DNA from: a virus
Strand: one strand, 5' to 3'
Virus record (IMG/VR): IMGVR_UViG_3300033153_006809
Span: 1-59,973 of that record
Length of the DNA: 59,973 nt
In this document: positions 50,596 to 58,332 of the stretch, piece by piece
Numbering within the stretch: position 1 is the stretch's first letter
Layout: each line of letters begins with the position of its first letter
The notes under the pieces: generated by a model
Database searches by the model: none
What the model saw: only the letters and a program-made list of their open reading frames with translations
Told to the model about the DNA's origin: nothing
Translations under genes and position numbers: made by a program

Positions 50596-50784
50596 TTATT
50601 CTTTCTCCTTTTTGCTATATCCTTCACTATACCAGCCACCGCCTTTAAGTATAAATGTAGATTGTGATATTATTTTTTCCATTTTAGTACCACATTTAGA
50701 GCATACCACATCCTCTTCGGAACCAATAATAAGGTATTCGATTTCTTTACCACATCCATTACATCTATATTCTCTAATAGGCAT
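50596..50784 (-). CDS. FmdB-family zinc-ribbon protein
   Basis: 62 residues. MPIREYRCNGCGKEIEYLI with VVCSKCGTKMEKIISQSTF is the standard FmdB zinc ribbon (pairs CNGC and CSKC). Family members are putative regulatory proteins. Paralogous to the gene at 50090, and the two flank the WxHWM gene. Confidence 0.78.
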   Translation of the reverse strand: MPIREYRCNGCGKEIEYLIIGSEEDVVCSKCGTKMEKIISQSTFILKGGGWYSEGYSKKEKE

Positions 50785-50799
50785 TTCAATTATTCCATT

Positions 50800-51024
50800 T
50801 TATCTTGATCCAAGATTTTTCATAAACACTCGTTCTACATCTTTTATAACACTATGCATGTTTGAATCTTCAAGCAATCTTAAACAAAAAGCATATACAT
50901 CAACATCTCCCCATTCACAAGCTGCACTAACCTTCGATACAAGACTTGTAGCTTTTGGATTAAGAGTACCACTACTCATAAGATCTATTTTTCCTTCATC
51001 TAAATATTTTTCTATTTTTCCCAT
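50800..51024 (-). CDS. Small helical protein of the KIEKYLDE pair
   Basis: 74 residues. The start MGKIEKYLDEGKIDLMSSG is shared with the gene at 47166. The rest (KVSAACEWGDVDVYAFCLRL) differs. The conserved first ten residues suggest a common docking or targeting element. AGGAG precedes the ATG. Confidence 0.6.
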   Translation of the reverse strand: MGKIEKYLDEGKIDLMSSGTLNPKATSLVSKVSAACEWGDVDVYAFCLRLLEDSNMHSVIKDVERVFMKNLGSR

Positions 51025-51030
51025 TTAATT

Positions 51031-51243
51031 TCACTCCTTATTTAATGATTTATGTAGTTCTTTTAATGTTGAAAACCAATATTCTCCATCAACTTTTATC
51101 ATATCATCTAATGATATTCTTCTATTACTAGATATCATATATGCTCCTTTCTTTTTGAATACATATAATCTATCATATTCTTTATACCCTTCTATTACTC
51201 TAACCTTTCCATATACACTTTTTACAAGCTTTGATTTAATCAT
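51031..51243 (-). CDS. Small basic hypothetical protein
   Basis: 70 residues, basic, alpha/beta (KLVKSVYGKVRVIEGYKEYD). Overlaps the start of the upstream glycosyltransferase-like gene's stop (ATGA). No family recognised. Confidence 0.5.
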   Translation of the reverse strand: MIKSKLVKSVYGKVRVIEGYKEYDRLYVFKKKGAYMISSNRRISLDDMIKVDGEYWFSTLKELHKSLNKE

Positions 51244-52082
51244 TTTATTCCTTTCAAAAAAAAGTCTATAGAATTTATCAAAACAGATATACTTGTATCA
51301 TCATCAGATGGTATAACAGAACATTTATCATTATTAAAATTAAGTATACCATCTGCTCTATATTGACTAGGGTTTCCTCCCCAGCTAAAAACAGGTATTT
51401 TTTGTAAATTACACAATGATGTCCAATAGCTTGAAGGACAAACAACACACTTAGATTCTAATATATAACATAAAATATATTTCCAACCATTCTCAAAATA
51501 ATCTGGAAATTTTAGTATTACATTATCACTAGAAAACCATGAATCCATATTTCCAACAACTATAACATCATCTTTATAGTTGTCTTGTAGATATTTTAAT
51601 ATCATTCCTAACTTATTTATATTTTCATTTCTATCAGGTATAAAAACTATCTTGTTTTTATGCTTTGATAAAACACGAACATCATTTGGCTTTACTATTT
51701 TATTAAATACTTTATTATAATAAGGATAATTACTTAAATTTTTACTATAATTTAAGTAATATATTTCAACATTGCTTTTATTACAATTTTCTATATCTAT
51801 TATTTTCTCTTTAAACTTTTTGACTAGCAGCATGAAATCTTTTTTAGATAAATCTTCATGCATATATCCATTTTGACCAAGTTCATTTCTAGAAAATGTT
51901 TCATACACAGGAATTATATTTTCATCTGGTACAAAATCATAAAGAAATCGTCTATTCATATGTGTATTTAAATATAAATTATCATAACTTATAATTTTAG
52001 ATAACCATTTAACATATGGTCTAAAGGTCAATAATTCTTGTTCAAAATCACCAACATATGGTCCTATTCCAATAATTTTCAT
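51240..52082 (-). CDS. Orphan glycosyltransferase-like protein (GT-B)
   Basis: 280 residues. A first strand (KIIGIGPYVGDFEQELL) is followed by KHKNKIVFIPDRNENIN and YKDDVIVVGNM, then VVCPSSYWTSLCNLQKIPVF (donor-side motif with P-S-S-x-W-x-x-L-x-x-x-x-x-x-P). The order resembles GT9/heptosyltransferase-type or glycan-modifying GT-B enzymes. It is separated from the main sugar block and lies beside the primase. The call is moderate. Confidence 0.5.
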   Translation of the reverse strand: MKIIGIGPYVGDFEQELLTFRPYVKWLSKIISYDNLYLNTHMNRRFLYDFVPDENIIPVYETFSRNELGQNGYMHEDLSKKDFMLLVKKFKEKIIDIENCNKSNVEIYYLNYSKNLSNYPYYNKVFNKIVKPNDVRVLSKHKNKIVFIPDRNENINKLGMILKYLQDNYKDDVIVVGNMDSWFSSDNVILKFPDYFENGWKYILCYILESKCVVCPSSYWTSLCNLQKIPVFSWGGNPSQYRADGILNFNNDKCSVIPSDDDTSISVLINSIDFFLKGIK

Positions 52083-52085
52083 ATT

Positions 52086-52559
52086 TTATCTGCTAGATAT
52101 TATAACATTACCACGCCAATATTCTAGAATATCATCCTTTTCATTAAAAATATCTTCATTTATATCTATAACTTCAACATTTTTTAACAAATCTTCAAAA
52201 ATATCATCTTGTAAATAATACATACGATTAATAGAATCAAAGTAATTAAAATTCACTAAAATCTTATTATTTTTTCTAAAAAACGAAACCATATTAGTAT
52301 CAATAATATTAGATACATAATACTTTTTGCTTGTTCCCCTTAAAATAAAGTTATAAATTTTTATGTTATTTTCTATAACGAATCTGTTTGTTTTTGGAAA
52401 CAAACTCAAAACCTTTTTTACTTTTTTTTCAGTTGGTTCATTGAAATTTAATTTTATCAAATGAACTCTTGGTATTTGTTGTAAATCTTTATTATATAAA
52501 TTATTTTCATTTAATTCTATATAATCTGTTCCAACAGAAGTAATTATCATATTTTCCAT
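52086..52559 (-). CDS. Unknown protein beside the orphan glycosyltransferase
   Basis: 157 residues, alpha/beta (NMIITSVGTDYIELNENN, VHLIKLNFNEPTEKKVKKVL). Ends DILEYWRGNVIISSR. A small Rossmann-like or receptor-like fold cannot be confirmed. It lies 3 nt from the glycosyltransferase gene and 8 nt from the primase. Confidence 0.5.
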   Translation of the reverse strand: MENMIITSVGTDYIELNENNLYNKDLQQIPRVHLIKLNFNEPTEKKVKKVLSLFPKTNRFVIENNIKIYNFILRGTSKKYYVSNIIDTNMVSFFRKNNKILVNFNYFDSINRMYYLQDDIFEDLLKNVEVIDINEDIFNEKDDILEYWRGNVIISSR

Positions 52560-52567
52560 CCCCCACT

Positions 52568-53614
52568 TTAAAACAAGTTATTTATTTTTAATTTAACTAA
52601 TGCACTAGAGTACTCATATGAATTATCAATAATCATATTATAGATATTAATATTATAAGCAGTCCTGATGTTATTTATATCTTTATAGTCTTTATATTTC
52701 TTTGGGAAAAGAAAATATTTTACTCTATTAGCATATTTGTTTTTAAGTGTTTCTTTCTTTCTCTTTGTATAACCTAACATAAATTTTTTCAACGAATTAT
52801 ATCCTGCTTTATCATTATCTAAAGCAATAATAACTCCCCTATCAGTCAAAGAAATTAGTTCTTTAAGAAATTCCTCTGTGATATTGGTTCCAAATGAACA
52901 TGTTCCTTGATTACCAATTGTGTATGCATCAATGACACCCTCTGTAACAATAATATATTTTTCTCTATCAAATTTTTCTCTATTGAGGATTATTCCACCT
53001 TTTGTTAATGTTGGGTTTTTATATTTTGGTAATATATCAAATCCAGGAACTCTTCTAGCTTGAAAATATACTATATGTTTATATTCATCATATATAGGAA
53101 TAATAAATCTGCCTTTATAATCGCCTTTATATGCGATAAAAATATCAAAATCTTTATCAATTTTTCTGTCTCTATAAAATTGTTTTAATAAATTTAAATA
53201 TGATGAATAGAACACTGTGGACACTGGTTCTATATTTAAACCAATACAATCATCTAACAACCAATCATGGTTTTCATGTTCAATTTCTTTTATAACTTTA
53301 TCTTTTTTTCTTTTAGATAGTTTCTGAATTAAATAATCTGAATCAAAACCAAATAATTCTTTCTTTGCTTCATTTATTGTTAAACCTTCAAATCTACAAA
53401 ATAATTCCAAAAAAGAACCCGATTCGCCACAGTTAAAACAATGCCAAATCGGGTTCCCATTATTATAATCTAAATTAAATCTTCTTTTTGCTTTACTCTT
53501 ATTACTATCACCACATAGAGAACAACGAGCAAGAAAATGCGATCCATTAGAGGAAGAACTAACCTTCTCAAAATGCCTATATACAAATTCATTAACAAAT
53601 TGTAAATCTATCAT
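52568..53614 (-). CDS. 61: DNA primase (DnaG/T4 gp61 type: CHC2 zinc finger plus TOPRIM)
   Basis: 348 residues from the ATG at 53614; a TTG at 53659 is a less likely start. The zinc finger is RCSLCGDS ... WHCFNCG (about 30-65), followed by SGSFLELFCRFEGLT, typical of CHC2 primases. TOPRIM motifs VTEGVIDAYTI (about 225-235) and IALDNDKAGYNS (about 266-277) supply the metal-binding acids. Synthesises RNA primers; in T4 the partner is the gp41 helicase, not present in this window. Confidence 0.9.
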   Translation of the reverse strand: MIDLQFVNEFVYRHFEKVSSSSNGSHFLARCSLCGDSNKSKAKRRFNLDYNNGNPIWHCFNCGESGSFLELFCRFEGLTINEAKKELFGFDSDYLIQKLSKRKKDKVIKEIEHENHDWLLDDCIGLNIEPVSTVFYSSYLNLLKQFYRDRKIDKDFDIFIAYKGDYKGRFIIPIYDEYKHIVYFQARRVPGFDILPKYKNPTLTKGGIILNREKFDREKYIIVTEGVIDAYTIGNQGTCSFGTNITEEFLKELISLTDRGVIIALDNDKAGYNSLKKFMLGYTKRKKETLKNKYANRVKYFLFPKKYKDYKDINNIRTAYNINIYNMIIDNSYEYSSALVKLKINNLF

Positions 53615-53630
53615 TTTATCACAAGTTATT

Positions 53631-53813
53631 TCATGCCTCTTCCCATTCGTAACAATCAAAATCTATAGGCACATATATCAATGATTTTTTACTCTTTTCA
53701 CTAAAATATTTTTTTTTACAATACACCAGTCCATTTTTAGTCTTACAATTTACACACTCTATACATAAGAAGTGTTTATTTTTGTTGGAATTTAGATAAA
53801 TATTTTGCACCAT
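53631..53813 (-). CDS. Small cysteine-rich protein
   Basis: 60 residues. Cysteines in FLCIECVNCKT and VYCKKKY plus FDCYEW could bind a zinc ion. GAGGAAG precedes the ATG closely. It overlaps the end of the HTH gene by 38 nt. Not recognised. Confidence 0.5.
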   Translation of the reverse strand: MVQNIYLNSNKNKHFLCIECVNCKTKNGLVYCKKKYFSEKSKKSLIYVPIDFDCYEWEEA

Positions 53814-54132
53814 CTTCCTCTATCTTTTTCCTTGTTGCTGGTTTAAACAATTTAAAGAATTTTTTTAATTCTTCTTCACTATCTTGCTCAACTCCAAATA
53901 TTTGCGACATCATAACAGCAACTTCAAAATTATCCATGCCCTTTTCTAACTTTTTTACTTCTGCAAATACTTTATCCATGGCTCTTTTTAATGTATTTGA
54001 TACAGCTTGTCTTGTTATTCCTACTTCTTTAGCTATTTGAGATCCAGTCATTGGATTAGATGTTTGTTCAAATAACATATCCATAGTCATTTCTTCAATT
54101 TCAGATTCTTTAAAATGTTTTCTTATACTCAT
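53776..54132 (-). CDS. Helix-turn-helix protein (sigma region 4 / regulator-like)
   Basis: 118 residues. The motif TGSQIAKEVGITRQAVSNTL (about 29-48) is a clear HTH of the sigma-70 region-4 / MarR-like class, followed by a KRAMDKVFAEVKKLEKG helix. A helical C-terminal domain follows (EELKKFFKLFKPATRKKIEED). GAGGGG precedes the ATG. A regulatory DNA-binding role is likely; because it lies directly downstream of the ribonucleotide reductase gene it might control early genes. Confidence 0.7.
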   Translation of the reverse strand: MSIRKHFKESEIEEMTMDMLFEQTSNPMTGSQIAKEVGITRQAVSNTLKRAMDKVFAEVKKLEKGMDNFEVAVMMSQIFGVEQDSEEELKKFFKLFKPATRKKIEEDGAKYLSKFQQK

Positions 54133-54156
54133 TTTTATCCCCTCTTTCTTTAATAT

Positions 54157-56397
54157 TTATGAACATCGGCTGTGGCCACAAGCTGAACAACTAAAACACC
54201 CTTCTACTGCAGTCATTGAATTTCCACATTTCTCACATAATTCACTAGATAATTCACCTTCATATACAACACCAGAATAATATTTTGATAAAAGCTTAGC
54301 AATACCATCTGGAATACTCAAAATTTGTGTTGGTCTTTTATCAGTTTCTTCAAATTTATGCCACGCTATTTTATCACTATTTATATTTATTAATGTTTTA
54401 ATAATATCTTCTACTGGAACACCTCTTTGTAATGCTATAGATATTGATCTACCTAATGCCTCTGTCAACGTATTTAATATTTGACCACTTTTACCTATAT
54501 TCATAAAAATTTCAAGTGGTTTTCTTTTATGTTCTGAAATAGTTACATACATTTTTCCATTACCAGTTTCAACAGTATATGTTTTTGAATCCATTACATT
54601 CGGCCTTTTAAACTCTATAGATTCCTCAACAGATGAAAATGTTACTGGTTGATTTTGTTTTGAGCCATCACGGTATATTGTTATACCTTTCAACCCCTTT
54701 TTATATGCATATAAATATATTTCTGATATTTCTTCTTTTGTGGTTTCTCTAGATAAGTTTATTGTACTAGAAATCGCATTACTCGTATGTTTTTGAATTT
54801 CAGATTGCATATCTATACGATCACGATATTTTATATCATGTGCTGTAACAAATACTTCTCTTACATCTTTAGGTATTCCACGAATTCCTTTTAAAGAACC
54901 ACCATTCTTAAATATTCTTTCAATTAAATTATCCGTAAACCAATCTTCATTTTTATACTTTTCATAAAATATAGAATTGGCAACCATCATCTTTTCGCCA
55001 GAAATTAAATTCTTTTGAAATACAAGACCAAAAGATGGTTCCATACCATATGAAGAATCACAAGATAATGCAGTTGTGCCCGTTGGCATACAAGTAGTAA
55101 ATTGTATATTTCTAACACCATTTTCTTTTACTAACTCCATAACTTCTTTTGTATATGGTGACATGTTAGAATTATTTAATCCTATATGAGATGCAATTAT
55201 TTCTTCCATTTTTTCTTTATGCGTATCATAATTATGATATGGGCCTCGCTCTTTTGATACCAGAGCACTCTTATGAATACATGCAGTTGTTATTATTCTC
55301 ATAACTTTTCCAGCAAATTTTCTACCCTCTGCCCCATCATATCTATATCCAAGTTCAAAAAGTGAATCAGCCAGGCTCATAATACCAATACCAACTGGTC
55401 TATATTTAATAGAATTTTCTTTAAATTTTTCATCTGGATAATCCATTATATCTATAACATTATCCATCAGTTTCATGACATTAAATGCACACTCATATAA
55501 ACCATCCCAATCATATTCACCATTTTTTATAAATTTATATACATTAATAGCTGATAAATTACAACAATTATTGGGTATTAAAAATTGTTCACCACAAGGA
55601 TTGCTTGTTTCTATAAGAATTTCAGATGATAGTGGATTATATTTATTAACTGTATCAATAAAAAATATACCAGGATCGGCTGTTTTCCATGACATTAGTG
55701 ATATCATATCCCATATTTCTTGAGGATTTATTTCACTAATTTTTTTACCATCATAAGGTGTTATTAAATCAAATGGTATGTTGTTTTCTAAAGATTCTAT
55801 AAACTTATCTGTAACAGAAACAGATATATTCATATTTGATAACCTACCATCTTCTTCTTTACATCTTATAAACTCAAATATATCTGGATGCCATATAGGC
55901 ATTGAACAAAGAATAGCAGCTCTTCTAACTCTACCACCACTTTTTGTTGTTTCCCCAACAGCATCAAATAACTTCATAAATGTTATTGGCCCACTACTTT
56001 TTCCTCTTGGAAGCATATCTGTATTGTTTTCATATATCCATGATTCTTGTTCTCTTAAATTTCCTATTGGTATACCAATACCAGCACCATGTTGAAAAAT
56101 TTTACGAGCTGTATTAGCCACATCATATATTGAATTCATTGAATCTTGAAGACCAGTTACAAAACAACCAGAAAATATTTTATGATTAGTTCCAGCATTA
56201 AGCCATGTAGGTGTATTAGGCCGCCAATATCCTTTTGATAATAAATCAAACGCCATATCAAAATCTTTATCTTCTACTACAAATTCCTTCGCTACTCTTT
56301 TAAATGCATCTTTTATAGATTCATCTTGAAAACAATAAAGATCGTTAAATATTTTTATTGCATTCTCACTTAAACCATAATTATTATTTTCTTTCAT
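54157..56397 (-). CDS. nrdJ: Class II (adenosylcobalamin-dependent) ribonucleotide reductase
   Basis: 746 residues. The N-terminal WRPNTPTWLNAGT and FSGCFVTGLQDS, then SNPCGEQFLIPNNCCNLSAIN (active-site loop), FTTCMPTGTTALSC and KGLKGITIYRDGSKQNQ define the NrdJ family. A C-terminal zinc-ribbon-like end contains CEKCGNSM and CSACGHSRCS with the redox cysteine pair. It reduces ribonucleotides using vitamin B12 instead of the diferric class Ia enzyme of T4. No partner subunit is required. Confidence 0.92.
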   Translation of the reverse strand: MKENNNYGLSENAIKIFNDLYCFQDESIKDAFKRVAKEFVVEDKDFDMAFDLLSKGYWRPNTPTWLNAGTNHKIFSGCFVTGLQDSMNSIYDVANTARKIFQHGAGIGIPIGNLREQESWIYENNTDMLPRGKSSGPITFMKLFDAVGETTKSGGRVRRAAILCSMPIWHPDIFEFIRCKEEDGRLSNMNISVSVTDKFIESLENNIPFDLITPYDGKKISEINPQEIWDMISLMSWKTADPGIFFIDTVNKYNPLSSEILIETSNPCGEQFLIPNNCCNLSAINVYKFIKNGEYDWDGLYECAFNVMKLMDNVIDIMDYPDEKFKENSIKYRPVGIGIMSLADSLFELGYRYDGAEGRKFAGKVMRIITTACIHKSALVSKERGPYHNYDTHKEKMEEIIASHIGLNNSNMSPYTKEVMELVKENGVRNIQFTTCMPTGTTALSCDSSYGMEPSFGLVFQKNLISGEKMMVANSIFYEKYKNEDWFTDNLIERIFKNGGSLKGIRGIPKDVREVFVTAHDIKYRDRIDMQSEIQKHTSNAISSTINLSRETTKEEISEIYLYAYKKGLKGITIYRDGSKQNQPVTFSSVEESIEFKRPNVMDSKTYTVETGNGKMYVTISEHKRKPLEIFMNIGKSGQILNTLTEALGRSISIALQRGVPVEDIIKTLININSDKIAWHKFEETDKRPTQILSIPDGIAKLLSKYYSGVVYEGELSSELCEKCGNSMTAVEGCFSCSACGHSRCS

Positions 56398-56400
56398 ATA

Positions 56401-56856
56401 TTATTTAACCTCATTAGTCATTTTTATACTTACAATTTCTCCATGAATACCATATCTAATTGAACAACGTGGACAATAGAAATAATCTTGTTTATATTCA
56501 ATCATTTTTGTATTACTACCCAATAGTGGTGGTCCATATAGAGATATGTTTTCAACTTTAAAACATATCTCTATGTTACTTTTACAATTTGAACATGATA
56601 TTGTATTTTTCTCTGTTCTTCCTCTATATCTTTCTAATTTTTCTTCATATAATATTTCTTCCTCTACACTCCTTAATCGCCTTATAAGCATTTCTTGTTC
56701 ATATTTTCGTTCTTCTATTTTATATTGTTCTTCTAGTTTGTTTATATTATATGCTTCATAAGTTTTTTCAAAGTCATTCTTTTCTTCAGTTATATCTTCG
56801 GTTATATCTTCAGTTATATTGAAATTATCTACAATCTTTTCTATATCATCTAACAT
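56401..56856 (-). CDS. Protein with zinc ribbon and coiled coil, unknown
   Basis: 151 residues. A repeated acidic start (ITEDITEDITEE), a coiled coil (KLEEQYKIEERKYEQEMLIR) and a C-terminal zinc ribbon (CSNCKSNI and YCPRCSIRYG). A perfect 15-bp inverted repeat at 56538-56574 lies inside the ribbon coding region. AGAGG precedes the ATG. Possibly a nucleotide-metabolism or DNA-binding accessory beside the reductase. Confidence 0.6.
   Translation of the reverse strand: MLDDIEKIVDNFNITEDITEDITEEKNDFEKTYEAYNINKLEEQYKIEERKYEQEMLIRRLRSVEEEILYEEKLERYRGRTEKNTISCSNCKSNIEICFKVENISLYGPPLLGSNTKMIEYKQDYFYCPRCSIRYGIHGEIVSIKMTNEVK
56538..56574. other. Perfect 15-bp inverted repeat inside a coding region
   Basis: ATAGAGATATGTTTT (56538-56552), loop CAACTTT, AAAACATATCTCTAT (56560-56574). 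It is AT-rich but exact over 15 bp. The minus-strand transcript of the zinc-ribbon gene would fold here. No T run on either side; function unknown. Confidence 0.65.
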
Positions 56857-56867
56857 ATTATACCTCT

Positions 56868-57116
56868 CTACTCAATATACAATCTAGCTTTTACAGCATC
56901 CAACTGTGAATCATAACAATGTAATTTCAAGCATGAAAAAGATAGTGATCCCATTTCTATTTCCAATGAATCAGAAATATACTCACCTAACATAGTAATA
57001 CCACCCATATTTTCTGGAAACCCAGCAAATAAATCCCATGATCTAAAAGTCACTGACATATGTAATTTATTATCTTTTATATGAGTATCTATACCTCTGA
57101 GACATGGACTAGTCAT
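56868..57116 (-). CDS. Thymidylate-synthase family, C-terminal half (split gene, catalytic Cys)
   Basis: 82 residues. It starts at the ATG inside an 11-bp duplication and reads TSPCLRGID, holding the catalytic cysteine (P-C). FRSWDLFAGFPENMGG, the substrate-binding R-S-x-D-x-x-x-G-x-P-x-N motif, follows. The N that contacts the pyrimidine is kept, favouring dUMP over dCMP. The start overlaps the upstream half (ATGA), so the pieces could be translated in a coupled way and assemble. Alone it could not be a complete enzyme. Confidence 0.75.
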   Translation of the reverse strand: MTSPCLRGIDTHIKDNKLHMSVTFRSWDLFAGFPENMGGITMLGEYISDSLEIEMGSLSFSCLKLHCYDSQLDAVKARLYIE

Positions 57117-57127
57117 GGACTAGTCTG
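57106..57127 (-). repeat. 11-bp tandem duplication (ACTAGTCCATG twice)
   Basis: On the minus strand ACTAGTCCATG occurs twice in direct succession across the join of the two thymidylate-synthase-like halves. Deleting one copy restores a single open frame (ESERQTSPCLRGID). The duplication shifts the frame, adds a TGA stop and creates the ATGA restart. Confidence 0.85.
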
Positions 57128-57655
57128 TCTTTCTGATTCATCTTTCCAAGGTATATCATATGCAAAAGAACTTTCTGGATATCCAACTTGTATATAACAA
57201 TGGTTATTCCCAAATCCTTTTTCTTTATAATGTTTGATGATCCATTCCACTTGGTTTGGGACATGAATTAATAAATCACCATGATCAAAAGATCTGTCAT
57301 AATCTCTTTTCCATTTAAAATAGGGTAAAGTATATTCACCACCAGAAATAAATGTAGCATATCTATAATGTTCATTTTTAGCAAGATTATGACCATCCAT
57401 TATATAATTAGTAAAGTATTTTTCTATTTCATCATCTGTCGTAACTGGCGGGACACCTTCTGGCATTATAGGTGTAAGTGGTCTTATGGTAGGGTTATAT
57501 ATTGTACCAGCGGCAAAATCAAATTCCAAGCGTGATGATCCAGCAAAACTACCATAATCTATTGGATTCTTTCTTCCATGTTTATATAATTCGCTAAGTA
57601 GCTGAAAATAAACATCATCAATTGTATATCCTTCTACAAAACAACTTTTACTCAT
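57113..57655 (-). CDS. Thymidylate-synthase family, N-terminal half (split gene)
   Basis: 180 residues. YTIDDVYFQLLSELYKHGRK, RPLTPIMPEGVPPVTTDDEI, EWIIKHYKEKGFGNNHCYIQ and SSFAYDIPWKDESERQTSP resemble the archaeal/phage TS-like group, which includes thymidylate synthases and pyrimidine hydroxymethylases. The chain ends at a stop immediately before the catalytic cysteine. The product would supply dTMP or a 5-hydroxymethyl pyrimidine for phage DNA. It lies beside the reductase gene, consistent with nucleotide supply. Confidence 0.75.
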   Translation of the reverse strand: MSKSCFVEGYTIDDVYFQLLSELYKHGRKNPIDYGSFAGSSRLEFDFAAGTIYNPTIRPLTPIMPEGVPPVTTDDEIEKYFTNYIMDGHNLAKNEHYRYATFISGGEYTLPYFKWKRDYDRSFDHGDLLIHVPNQVEWIIKHYKEKGFGNNHCYIQVGYPESSFAYDIPWKDESERQTSP

Positions 57656-57858
57656 AGTTTATATACCACATCCCTACCATTTTCATCAATTTTTTCTACA
57701 GAACATCCTTTATATATTTCTGGAACTCCTTTCAACATTCTAATAGCATCATCTATATTATCAAATATATCACAATCACCATATCCATAAGGCAGTTGAT
57801 ACTCTTTCTCAAACACATTTCTTTCACTAATATTAATTATTACGAATCTTGGAATCAT
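57652..57858 (-). CDS. Small hypothetical protein
   Basis: 68 residues, beta-rich (RFVIINISERNVFEKEYQ, then YGYGDCDIFDNIDDAIRML). AAGGAGAG precedes the ATG. It overlaps the split thymidylate-synthase gene's start and the end of the DUF4326 gene. Not recognised. Confidence 0.55.
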   Translation of the reverse strand: MIPRFVIINISERNVFEKEYQLPYGYGDCDIFDNIDDAIRMLKGVPEIYKGCSVEKIDENGRDVVYKL

Positions 57859-58126
57859 TTAACACTCTCCTTTCTTTCAACAACTTAACTATCACATCTC
57901 CGTGACATTTTTTAGGTTCACAAAAACACCCAAGCACTTCATTTTCAAGCTTAGGCAACTCAGCCATTAATATCGGGTTCGATATTATATATCTTTCATA
58001 TTTTTCTATTACTTCATTTCTATCACCATCAACACCTATTATATAAGGATTTCCCCATATAGTTCCTCTATGTATTGGTATATATTCACCATCATAGTTC
58101 CTTATATTTACCACTTTTGTTTTCAT
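57833..58126 (-). CDS. DUF4326 family protein
   Basis: 97 residues. VVNIRNYDGEYIPIHRGTIW with GNPYIIG, then LGCFCEPKKCHGDVIVKLL are the DUF4326 signature (W-G-N-P and C-F-C-x-P-x-x-C-H-G-D). The C-H-G-D cysteines and histidine may bind metal. The family is common in phages and bacteria; its function is unknown. Confidence 0.82.
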   Translation of the reverse strand: MKTKVVNIRNYDGEYIPIHRGTIWGNPYIIGVDGDRNEVIEKYERYIISNPILMAELPKLENEVLGCFCEPKKCHGDVIVKLLKERRVLNDSKIRNN

Positions 58127-58332
58127 ACATCTTCACCACATTTGGCACAATATTCCCAACCAGCATCTATATATTCACCACATTTATCACACTTCAAGCC
58201 TACCCTCTCTTTCATCCATTTATCATAACCTAAAGCTAATAGCTTTAGTGTATCATTAACATCTTTAAACTCCGATTTTACTGTTATTGTATCGGTTCCA
58301 TGATGATATTCAATTAAAACTTTCACACTCAT
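58123..58332 (-). CDS. Small protein with C-terminal zinc ribbon
   Basis: 69 residues. A beta N-terminus (VKVLIEYHHGTDTITVKS) is followed by a helix and a C-terminal CDKCGEYIDAGWEYCAKCGE, a double C-x-x-C zinc ribbon. It overlaps both neighbours by about 4 nt. Probably a small nucleic-acid or protein adaptor; not assigned. Confidence 0.6.
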   Translation of the reverse strand: MSVKVLIEYHHGTDTITVKSEFKDVNDTLKLLALGYDKWMKERVGLKCDKCGEYIDAGWEYCAKCGEDV

